Origin: an uncultured bacterium
GTDB lineage: Bacteria > Verrucomicrobiota > Kiritimatiellia > CAIKKV01
Reading direction: 5' to 3'
NCBI GenBank assembly: GCA_903828035.1
Contig: CAIKKV010000358.1
Location: forward strand, 1-5,821
DNA length: 5,821 bases
A program made the position numbers and the translations under genes. Numbering within the stretch: the first letter of the stretch is position 1; each line of letters opens with the position of its first letter. Positions 1-5,821 of the stretch are shown one piece after another. The notes beneath the pieces were generated by a model. That model was not told the DNA's origin, searched no databases, and saw nothing but the letters and a program-made list of their open reading frames with translations.

Positions 1-103
1 CGGGATGACAGAATAAGATCACTCAATAAAAGGAAATTTTCTTTTGGCGAAACTGGCGACAAGATGCGTCAATATAAAATCCCCCCGCAAACCCGGAAGC
101 GCC
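1..103. repeat. Direct repeat copy A (103 bp, A+T-rich)
   Basis: This stretch is repeated at 254-356 with no insertions or deletions and five substitutions (at positions 19, 24, 38, 70 and 87), about 95% identity by eye. It starts at the window edge with CGGGATGACAGA, which is the distal end of the palindrome seen complete at 166-265. A further palindrome copy therefore probably lies just outside the window, making a tandem array with a 253-bp period. It holds short A and T runs and a CCCCCC tract. No coding gene is supported. Confidence 0.93.
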
Positions 104-165
104 GGGATTATTCATTGAACAAGAGGCCGGACAGTCCTACTGCTCTTCGGTATCACCTCGAGTGG

Positions 166-265
166 TCTGTCATCCCGAGCGTAGTCGAGGGATCTAGTTC
201 TTTCCGCCAAAGCCCTGAGATCCCTCGACTTCGGCCCGAAGCGTGCCTCCGCTCGGGATGACAGA
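166..265. repeat. Nested palindromic repeat (dispersed-repeat type)
   Basis: Two nested perfect inverted repeats are visible. The outer arms are 166-181 (TCTGTCATCCCGAGCG) and 250-265, 16 bp each. The inner arms are 183-195 (AGTCGAGGGATCT) and 218-230, 13 bp each. A small extra hairpin, CTTCGG-C-CCGAAG, sits at 229-241 on the 3' side. The sequence resembles the TGTCATCCCGAGC...GTCGAGGGATCT palindromes that I recall from intergenic DNA of many unrelated bacteria and that are often mis-called as small proteins. It lies downstream of the nfo gene (minus strand), so it could fold in that transcript, but there is no T tract to make it a classical terminator. Confidence 0.9.
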
Positions 266-356
266 ATAAGAGCACTAAATAAAAGGAAATATTCTTTTGG
301 CGAAACTGGCGACAAGATGCGTAAATATAAAATCCCCCCACAAACCCGGAAGCGCC
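254..356. repeat. Direct repeat copy B (103 bp)
   Basis: Second copy of the 1-103 repeat, offset by exactly 253 bp and differing at five positions. Its first 12 bases are also the last 12 bases of the palindrome at 166-265, so the repeating unit is palindrome plus a 3' tail of about 90 bp. Homology with copy A stops sharply after the shared GCGCC at 352-356. The remaining 357-404 leads to the nfo stop codon and shows no strong terminator hairpin. Confidence 0.93.
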
Positions 357-404
357 AACATAGTCACTAGGAAGCACTATTCGTTTTCCTGTTTAATTCT
401 TTGA

Positions 405-1262
405 TTAAGCAGTCCGCAAAAAATCCAAATCGAGGGCGCGTTTATCGTCGGCCTCGGTTTCCAGGCACTTGCCGATTTTGGCCAGCCGGGTGTCCCGCAT
501 GATCAGGCGGAAGGCGTCGAGCCCCAGTTTGCCTTCGCCCAGGTGGGCATGCCGATCGACGTGGGAGTTGAAACCGGTGACGGAATCGTTGATATGGAAC
601 AGCTTCAACCGGCTGAGCGGAAGCGCGGCTTTGAGGGCGTCGATGGTGGTGTTGTAGGTCTCTTCGGTCCGGATGTCATAGCCGGCGGCGAAGATGTGGC
701 AGGTGTCCACGCAGATGCCCAGCCGGGCGCCTTGGTTGGCTTGATCGATGATGTCGGCCAGGTGTTCGAAGCGGGAGCCGATGGAATGGCCGGCGCCGGC
801 GGTGGTTTCCAGCAGCACGGAGGTGGCCGTATTTTCTGACGCGGCATAGGCTTCATCGAGGGCGGTGGCGATCCGCCGGATGCCGTCCTCCACCGGCAGG
901 GAGCCGGCAGAGCCCGGATGGACGACCAGCAGGGGGATCCGGAGCGCCTGGCAGCGGCGGAGCTCATCGGCGAAGGCGGCCCTGGATTTTTCGCCGGGCT
1001 CGCCTTCGGCGGCCAGGTTGATCAGGTAGGAGGCGTGTGAAACCGCGAGGACGCCGGTCTCCTTTTGCAGGTCCAGGAACCGGGCCACGGACTCGGCGGC
1101 GAGCGCGTAGGGCTTCCACTGGCGCGGGGAGGAGGTGAAGAGCTGGGCGACGGGGCAGCTCCAGTCGCGCGCCTCCTCCAGGGCGTGGTGGGGCCCGCCC
1201 GCGCTGGAGAAGTGGGCGCCGACGAGGGGGGGCATTCCGGTTTTTTGGTTGTGCCCGGGCAT
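405..1262 (-). CDS. nfo: Endonuclease IV (AP endonuclease, Zn-dependent)
   Basis: Cytoplasmic base-excision-repair enzyme that cuts the backbone 5' of abasic sites and can clean blocked 3' ends. The 285-residue protein matches the usual family length of about 280. All nine residues expected to bind the trinuclear zinc centre are present: H76, H115, E152, D186, H189, H223, D236, H238 and E268. They lie in the family motifs SHASYLINLA, VVHPGS, LLETTAG, CVDTCHIFAAGYD, FHINDS and DRHAHLG. The N-terminal VGAHFSSAGG (14-23) is the start of the TIM barrel. Homologues normally begin only a few residues before VGAH, so Met10 (position 1235) is a serious alternative start. A possible promoter just upstream would make Met1 almost leaderless, and neither start has a strong Shine-Dalgarno (AGG at 8 nt for Met1). 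It is divergent from the DUF2157 gene and isolated from other repair genes. Confidence 0.97.
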   Translation of the reverse strand: MPGHNQKTGMPPLVGAHFSSAGGPHHALEEARDWSCPVAQLFTSSPRQWKPYALAAESVARFLDLQKETGVLAVSHASYLINLAAEGEPGEKSRAAFADELRRCQALRIPLLVVHPGSAGSLPVEDGIRRIATALDEAYAASENTATSVLLETTAGAGHSIGSRFEHLADIIDQANQGARLGICVDTCHIFAAGYDIRTEETYNTTIDALKAALPLSRLKLFHINDSVTGFNSHVDRHAHLGEGKLGLDAFRLIMRDTRLAKIGKCLETEADDKRALDLDFLRTA

Positions 1263-1268
1263 GTGAAA

Positions 1269-1297
1269 AGCCTATCGTGTGCAGTCTGGCTTGGCAA
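1269..1297 (-). promoter_or_regulatory. Possible sigma70-type promoter for nfo
   Basis: On the minus strand, TTGCCA (1297-1292, five of six matches to the -35 consensus) is followed after 17 bp by TAGGCT (1274-1269), which keeps the key T, A and final T of the -10 box. Transcription would start near 1262, the first base of the upstream ATG, which favours translation from Met10 at 1235 or leaderless translation from 1262. The whole divergent intergenic space is only 54 bp. This is a pattern match only. Confidence 0.35.
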
Positions 1298-1316
1298 TAC
1301 CGAAAGGAGCGCGTCC

Positions 1317-2627
1317 ATGAATGGCTCTGAACATCGACGGCTGATGGCCGAGATCGGCGTCTGGCTGCAGGAGGGCTTGATCAGCGGCGAGCAGGCGGCC
1401 CGCCTGCGGGAGCGCTATCCGGCGCCCGCTTCGAAGAACTGGGCGCTGGTGGTGACCAGCGTCTTCGGCTCCCTGCTCGTGGGCCTCGGCATCATCCTGC
1501 TGCTGGCCCACAACTGGGATGACCTGACCCGCCCCGTCCGCGCCGGGCTGGCCTATCTTCCCGTGCTGGGGGCCCTGGGGCTGTGCGCCTGGTATGTCTT
1601 CTCGGACCGCAGCAGCACCGGCTGGCGCGAGGGGCTGGGCACCTTCCTGGGGCTGGCGGTGGGGGCGTCGCTGGCCCTGGTGGCGCAGACCTACCAGGTC
1701 GGGGGCACCTTTCGCGCGCTGACGCTGGCCTGGATGCTGCTGATCCTCCCGTCCGTCTATATCCTGGACGCCGTCATGCCGGCGCTGATCTACCTGGCCG
1801 GCATCACGGGCTGGGCGGTGGGGCAGAGCAGCTGCCAGGATAATCCCACCGGCTACTGGCTGCTGCTCGGCGGCCTGATTCCCTTCCTCGTCTGGGCCCG
1901 CCGCCGCGATCCGGGCGGCATCCGGAGCGGCTGGCTGATGTGGGGCGCGGCGCTTTCCATGATCGGGGGCGTGGCAACCTGCATGCACACGCACGAGCCG
2001 GTGCTCTGGTTCGCCCTGTATGCCGCCTTTTTCGCGGTCTGCCTGCTGGCCGGGGAGCTGTGGGACCGGCCGGGCGCGTCGCTGTGGGGGCGCCCCCTGA
2101 CGCTGCTGGGCGGGCTGGGCATGGGCGTCATGGTGTTCCTGTATTCCTTTCTTTGGTTCTGGAACGACATGAACCGGGATATTCAAAACTACTGGTGGAG
2201 TCAGGCCGAATGGCAGGAGGCCACGGACATCGCGCAGGTGGCGGTCTTCATGGTCCTGTATGTCGTGCTGCTGGTGCTGGCCTTCCGCCGGCTCAAGGGC
2301 TGGCCGTTCCGGCTGGCCGCCTGTTTCCCCCTGGCCGCCGTGGTGCTGGTGGCCTTGAACCAGGTTCTTGAAGGCCATGCGATTGTTCCGGCGGTCCTGA
2401 TGAACGTCTACGCGTTTGTCCTGGGGCTGCTGGTGGTGGCCGATGGCGTGCGGGAGACCCGGCTGGACAACATGAACGCCGGCCTGGTCCTCCTGGCCGC
2501 CCTGCTGATCGCGCGGTTCTTCGATGCCGACATGAGCATCCTGGGCCGGGGACTGGCGTTTATCGGGCTGGGCATTTGTTTCCTGGCGGCCAATGCCGTC
2601 ATGATCCGCAGGAGGCGCGCGCGATGA
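1317..2627 (+). CDS. DUF2157 domain polytopic membrane protein
   Basis: A 436-residue inner-membrane protein of unknown biochemical role. The N-terminal soluble helix pair, about residues 8-35 (MAEIGVWLQEGLISGEQAARLRERY; tryptophan at 16, GLI at 20-22), is the DUF2157 signature. It is followed by roughly 12-14 hydrophobic segments starting near residue 44. AHNWDDL (64-70), AQTYQVGG (123-130) and the C-terminal NMNAGL...ARFFDADMSILGRGLAFIGLG (385-419) are also typical. The start at 1317 is preferred over an in-frame extension to 1065: GAAAGGAG lies 7 nt upstream, and the extension would overlap nfo antisense and add a non-family leader. It heads a two-gene operon whose last four bases overlap the next start (ATGA). 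In many genomes this family sits with DUF4401 and GDYXXLXY proteins; no DUF4401 gene is present here. Function is not assigned. Confidence 0.9.
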   Translation: MNGSEHRRLMAEIGVWLQEGLISGEQAARLRERYPAPASKNWALVVTSVFGSLLVGLGIILLLAHNWDDLTRPVRAGLAYLPVLGALGLCAWYVFSDRSSTGWREGLGTFLGLAVGASLALVAQTYQVGGTFRALTLAWMLLILPSVYILDAVMPALIYLAGITGWAVGQSSCQDNPTGYWLLLGGLIPFLVWARRRDPGGIRSGWLMWGAALSMIGGVATCMHTHEPVLWFALYAAFFAVCLLAGELWDRPGASLWGRPLTLLGGLGMGVMVFLYSFLWFWNDMNRDIQNYWWSQAEWQEATDIAQVAVFMVLYVVLLVLAFRRLKGWPFRLAACFPLAAVVLVALNQVLEGHAIVPAVLMNVYAFVLGLLVVADGVRETRLDNMNAGLVLLAALLIARFFDADMSILGRGLAFIGLGICFLAANAVMIRRRRAR

Positions 2628-3214
2628 AAACCCGTTTCCGGATCATCCTGTTCGCGGTGATGAGCGCGGCCATCCTGGCGGCCCCGGCCTCCCAGATCCT
2701 GAAGCATGAGCGCGTGCTGCGGGAGGGGCGGGCGTTTAAGTTCCGGGCGCAGCCGGTGGATCCGTATGACGCCTTCCGCGGGCGGTATGTGCGGCTCTCC
2801 TTCGCCGAGTTGACGGCGGCGGCCCAGCCGCCCGGACTGGGACTGGCCTACCGGTCTCGTGGCGAGGATGTGCAGGTGGCGATCGGGGAGGATTCCAACG
2901 GCTTTGCGATCGTCCGCTCCGTATCCAAAGAGCCGCCGGCGGGCACCCGCGACTACGTGACCATGGAGACCGGCTGGCGGTGGGGGCAGGAGACCAACGG
3001 GATCGTGAACCTGATCCCCCCGTTCTCGCAGTTCTTTATGAATGAAACGCTGGCGCCCCTGTCGGAGGACGCCTACCGCCGGCTGAACCGCCGCACGACC
3101 ACGAACGTCTGGGCCGTGGTGCGGGTGCTGGACGGGCGGGGCGTGATCGAGAACCTGATGTTCGAAGGCGTGCCCGCGGCCGACTACGTGAGGGCTCAGA
3201 AAGCGGGGAAATGA
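2624..3214 (+). CDS. GDYXXLXY-type membrane-anchored protein
   Basis: A 196-residue protein with one N-terminal hydrophobic anchor (about residues 6-23, after the basic MKTRFR) and an extracytoplasmic domain. VDPYDAFRGRYVRLSF (45-60) aligns with the family's VDPxDxxRGDYxxLxY motif, but the aspartate of GDY is arginine (R54) and the final tyrosine is phenylalanine (F60). Near the end, NVWAVVRVLDGRGVIENLMFEG (161-182) matches the family's second conserved block. The start at 2624 is supported by AGGAGG at 2610-2615, 8 nt upstream, and by the ATGA overlap with the DUF2157 stop, implying translational coupling. Family function is unknown; constant pairing with DUF2157 proteins suggests that the two act together in the envelope. 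The family call rests on these motifs and the operon context. Confidence 0.87.
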   Translation: MKTRFRIILFAVMSAAILAAPASQILKHERVLREGRAFKFRAQPVDPYDAFRGRYVRLSFAELTAAAQPPGLGLAYRSRGEDVQVAIGEDSNGFAIVRSVSKEPPAGTRDYVTMETGWRWGQETNGIVNLIPPFSQFFMNETLAPLSEDAYRRLNRRTTTNVWAVVRVLDGRGVIENLMFEGVPAADYVRAQKAGK

Positions 3215-3233
3215 GGGGGCAGCCGGGGGGTAG

Positions 3234-3253
3234 CCGCCGCTGGTAAGCGGTGG
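3234..3253 (+). other. GC-rich hairpin after the DUF2157 operon
   Basis: CCGCCGCT-GGTA-AGCGGTGG can form an 8-bp stem (one G-U pair in RNA) with a four-base loop, 19 nt after the stop codon of the GDYXXLXY gene. Its position suits transcript end protection or termination, but no T tract follows, so it is not a canonical intrinsic terminator. Confidence 0.5.
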
Positions 3254-3266
3254 GACAGGCGCCCGC

Positions 3267-3286
3267 CCGCGCCTTATCAGGCGCGG
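3267..3286 (+). other. CCGCGCC hairpin at the edge of a tandem repeat
   Basis: CCGCGCC-TTATCA-GGCGCGG forms a perfect 7-bp stem with a six-base loop. Its 3' arm is the first part of the 18-bp tandem repeat that follows. No T tract follows, so a terminator role is uncertain; together with the hairpin at 3234-3253 it may stabilise or end the upstream transcript. Confidence 0.5.
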
Positions 3287-3325
3287 CTACGAAGCGTGGC
3301 GCGGCTACAGAGCGTGGCGCGCGGC
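3280..3325. repeat. Short tandem repeat, 18-bp unit
   Basis: GGCGCGGCTACGAAGCGT (3280-3297) is followed directly by GGCGCGGCTACAGAGCGT (3298-3315), with 16 of 18 identical. A partial third unit, GGCGCGCGGCT (3316-3326), carries a GC insertion. On the other strand this reads as repeated GTAGCCGCGCC. It fills most of the gap between the DUF2157 operon and the DUF386 gene and is probably a dispersed intergenic repeat. Confidence 0.85.
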
Positions 3326-3390
3326 TGAATGATGTTTCCATTCCAAGGCTGTTGTGCTAAACAAGGGTTTTTAATAACCGGGAGACATTC

Positions 3391-3837
3391 ATGATTCTGG
3401 ATACGCTGGACCGGATCGACCTCTATGGCAACATGCACCCGCGGCTGCGCGAGGCCTTTGACCTGCTGAAGCGGAAGGACCTGGCCACGCTGCCCAAGGG
3501 GCGCAACACGATCAAGCCTTACCTGCATATTGACGTGGTCATGGGCGATTTGATCCCCCGCGAGAAGAGCATGGTGGAAGTGCACAGCCATTACATCGAC
3601 ATCCACGTGCCGCTGACGGGCTGGGAGATGATCGGCTGGCTGGACAAGGGGCGCTGCACCAAGCTGATCCGCGCCATTCCCGAGAAGGACGCGGAGCTCT
3701 TCGAGTATATGTGCGAGAGCTGGAACGAGCTTAGGCCCGGCTATTTCGCCCTCTATTTCACCGGCGAGGGGCATGCCCCCATGGTGGGCGCGGGCCCGAT
3801 CCACAATGTCGTGGTCAAGGTGGCGCTGAAGGATTAG
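3391..3837 (+). CDS. YhcH/YjgK/YiaL family (DUF386) protein
   Basis: A 148-residue cytoplasmic cupin-like protein of the size usual for this family, which includes YhcH of sialic-acid operons, biofilm protein TabA and EbgC, the small partner of Ebg beta-galactosidase. Family hallmarks are VEVHSHYIDIHVPLTGWEMIGW (62-83), with likely metal or sugar ligands E63, H65 and D70, and PGYFALYFTGEGHAPMVG (116-132) with H128, ending in VVVKV (140-144). The start has GGGAG 6 nt upstream, after an A+T-rich leader (3358-3378). The stop is 6 bp from the stop of the convergent GH1 beta-glucosidase, so the two transcripts must overlap. By analogy with EbgC it may act on a sugar released by a glycosidase, for example on its anomeric form, but the exact activity cannot be read from sequence. 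Stand-alone gene, no signal peptide. Confidence 0.94.
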   Translation: MILDTLDRIDLYGNMHPRLREAFDLLKRKDLATLPKGRNTIKPYLHIDVVMGDLIPREKSMVEVHSHYIDIHVPLTGWEMIGWLDKGRCTKLIRAIPEKDAELFEYMCESWNELRPGYFALYFTGEGHAPMVGAGPIHNVVVKVALKD

Positions 3838-3843
3838 ACCCCG

Positions 3844-5199
<1,356 letters not shown>

Positions 5200-5223
5200 G
5201 GGCGTAACTCCTGTCATGTGGCA

Positions 5224-5252
5224 ACGATAGCGGAATCGGGCCGATTCCTCAA
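5224..5252 (-). promoter_or_regulatory. Likely sigma70-type promoter of the beta-glucosidase gene
   Basis: On the minus strand TTGAGG (5252-5247, four of six consensus matches) and TATCGT (5229-5224, four of six) are separated by an ideal 17 bp. Transcription would start around 5217, giving a leader of about 18 nt that still includes the AGGAG ribosome-binding site (5212-5208) before the ATG at 5199. The geometry supports the start chosen for the gene. Confidence 0.55.
5232..5248. promoter_or_regulatory. Palindromic operator candidate, GGAATCGG-G-CCGATTCC
   Basis: A perfect inverted repeat with 8-bp half-sites and a single central base. It fills most of the spacer of the beta-glucosidase promoter and overlaps the first two bases of the -35 box. 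This is where a repressor would block RNA polymerase. Size and placement fit a dimeric sugar-responsive regulator such as a LacI-family protein, but no regulator gene lies in the window to support the pairing. Confidence 0.5.
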
Positions 5253-5354
5253 GCCGGATGTGGGTTTCGATTTCATGGCGGGTTGAATGCCTGGCGGGGT
5301 TACCAGCGGGGGTGCGGCGTTCCGGCCGGAATCTGGCGGCGGCGTAATGTGGGA

Positions 5355-5565
5355 TGTTCCATTTCGGGCGCCAATGGGCGGCCGCTTTCGGGCTGATCCG
5401 GCTTCCAGCTGGAGGTTCGCGGCCACGAGGCCTGCTCACCTCGCCGGAAGCCGGCTGAGCTCCGAAATCGCCTCGCCCATTTTCGCCTGATCGAAATGGA
5501 ACAACCCCGTAGCCATCGCGCGCCCTGTTCGCTGTCGCTCACGTCGGGCGGCGCGCGAGATGGCT
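5355..5565 (-). repeat. Two-hairpin repeat element, copy 1
   Basis: Read on the minus strand, hairpin 1 pairs 5550-5565 (GGCGCGCGAGATGGCT) with 5511-5524 (AGCCATCGCGCGCC), with a two-base bulge. Hairpin 2 is a long imperfect snap-back. TGTTCCATTTCG (5355-5366) pairs with 5492-5503, AATGGGCG (5373-5380) with 5474-5481, TTTCGG (5386-5391) with 5462-5467, and CCGGCTTCC (5398-5406) with 5446-5454, leaving an apical region of roughly 5416-5438. A diverged copy in opposite orientation follows at 5636. It resembles a MITE- or REP-like structured repeat. Short open frames cross it but none looks like a protein family. Confidence 0.78.
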
Positions 5566-5635
5566 TCCGCAAGCGCCCATTAGAATAACGAGCTACTTGT
5601 GTAGGTTGTTCTCGGGCGTACGATCGAGAATCCAG

Positions 5636-5821
5636 TCGCGCGCCGCCCGAGCGTGCGCGATAGCGCCGCGGGCGCGCGATGGCAAGCTGGGTTCGGCGTT
5701 CCGTTAGCCGGAATATGGCGAGGCGATTTTCCGATGATGAGGGGCGCCGGCGAGGAGACGGGGAATTATGGTCCCGGCTCCTTCAGCCGGAGCCCCTCAG
5801 GGCGGAAAAGCGACCGCCAGA
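5636..5821 (+). repeat. Two-hairpin repeat element, copy 2 (cut by window end)
   Basis: Inverted relative to copy 1. Four exact blocks match copy 1 at the same spacing to within one base: TCGCGCGCCGCCCGA (5636-5650), GGGCGCGCGATGGC (5670-5683), GGCGAGGCGATTT (5717-5729) and CCGGCGAGG (5747-5755). Weaker similarity continues to 5818. Hairpin 1 pairs TCGCGCGCC (5636-5644) with 5671-5679. Hairpin 2 pairs TTTTCCG (5727-5733) with 5803-5809 and TGAGGGGC (5738-5745) with 5792-5799. An apical hairpin CCGGCT-CCTTC-AGCCGG lies at 5774-5790. The element continues past the window. Confidence 0.75.

Larger units (their letters stand above)
1..404. other. Gene-free repeat region downstream of nfo
   Basis: About 400 bases without a supportable gene. 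Short open frames exist on both strands (for example 64-261 plus and 153-377 minus), but they run straight through the palindrome and repeats and have no family resemblance. The content is the two direct-repeat copies, the palindrome between them, a unique stretch at 104-165, and a short A+T-rich tail at 357-404. Composition is clearly less GC-rich than the genes to the right. Confidence 0.85.
5200..5821. other. Gene-free region upstream of the beta-glucosidase
   Basis: About 620 bases with no supportable gene. From left to right it holds the ribosome-binding site, promoter and operator palindrome of the beta-glucosidase (5208-5252), about 100 bp of GC-rich unique sequence (5253-5354), two-hairpin element copy 1 (5355-5565), a 70-bp spacer (5566-5635) with a small TTCTCG/CGAGAA stem (5609-5614 with 5625-5630), and element copy 2 to the end. 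Open frames such as 5300-5572 (minus) and 5287-5490 (plus) follow the palindromes and lack coding character. Confidence 0.8.

Noticed and set aside
1..356. Possible CRISPR array in the left repeats
   Set aside because: The repeat is 103 bp at a 253-bp spacing with a palindrome between copies. CRISPR repeats are short and regularly spaced by unique spacers, and no cas gene is present.
64..377. Small open frames over the left repeat region on both strands
   Set aside because: They read through the palindrome and direct repeats (peptides such as VIPSVVEGS and HPERRHASG), a common false gene call on this repeat type.
1065..1316. In-frame N-terminal extension of the DUF2157 protein
   Set aside because: It overlaps the nfo coding region antisense, has no membrane or domain character, and the ATG at 1317 has GAAAGGAG at proper distance.
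1272..2378. Long open frame (368 codons) on the minus strand opposite the DUF2157 gene
   Set aside because: The translation is rich in Gln, His, Ala, Pro and Gly with no domain pattern, as expected for the antisense of a GC-rich membrane-protein gene.
5320..5331. Perfect 12-bp palindrome TTCCGGCCGGAA upstream of the beta-glucosidase
   Set aside because: A 12-bp palindrome is expected about once in a window of this size by chance, more readily in GC-rich DNA, and it is about 70 bp upstream of the predicted promoter.
5200..5439. In-frame N-terminal extension of the beta-glucosidase to 5439
   Set aside because: It would run across the promoter and operator and into the hairpin element, adds 80 residues unlike any GH1 N-terminus, and the ATG at 5199 has a good AGGAG site. 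The ATG at 5217 is also less likely because it would be nearly leaderless.
5559..5635. Possible tRNA or small RNA in the spacer between the two repeat copies
   Set aside because: Only a 6-bp TTCTCG/CGAGAA stem is visible; there is no cloverleaf, T-arm motif or other recognisable RNA signature.
5715..5821. Open frame starting MARRFSDDEG and running off the window
   Set aside because: It coincides with the arms of hairpin 2 in repeat copy 2 and has no recognised similarity. Copy 1 carries a related frame only by repeat homology, so a structural repeat explains it better than a gene.

Overview
This is a bacterial chromosomal window with compact, GC-rich genes, good Shine-Dalgarno sequences and no introns. 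It carries five complete protein-coding genes, separated or flanked by unusually repeat-rich intergenic DNA. The lineage cannot be fixed from the sequence. A free-living or sugar-fermenting GC-rich bacterium fits; the repeat load is of the kind seen in environmental genomes such as the Verrucomicrobiota/Kiritimatiellota group, but that is only an impression.

Layout. Positions 1-404 hold no gene. They contain two 103-bp direct-repeat copies exactly 253 bp apart, with a nested palindrome between them, and are visibly more A+T rich than the rest. Positions 405-1262 (minus) encode endonuclease IV, a DNA-repair AP endonuclease with all nine metal ligands. Divergent from it across 54 bp is a two-gene operon (1317-2627 and 2624-3214, plus, ATGA overlap): a polytopic DUF2157 membrane protein followed by a membrane-anchored GDYXXLXY-type protein. 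Positions 3215-3390 form a repeat- and hairpin-rich gap. A YhcH/YjgK/YiaL (DUF386) cupin-like sugar protein follows at 3391-3837 (plus). It meets tail to tail, 6 bp apart, a GH1 beta-glucosidase at 3844-5199 (minus).

The beta-glucosidase has a readable promoter: TTGAGG, 17 bp, TATCGT, with a perfect 17-bp palindrome (GGAATCGG-G-CCGATTCC) over its spacer and -35, probably a repressor operator. Upstream of it, 5353-5821 holds no convincing gene. It contains two inverted copies of a long two-hairpin repeat element (about 211 bp in copy 1; copy 2 runs off the window). The arms of the larger hairpin differ between copies but remain complementary within each copy.

Functionally there are three themes: DNA repair (nfo), an envelope protein pair of unknown role, and beta-glucoside/sugar handling (DUF386 protein plus GH1). 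The two-hairpin element and the beta-glucosidase operator are the most worthwhile leads; the genes themselves belong to known families.
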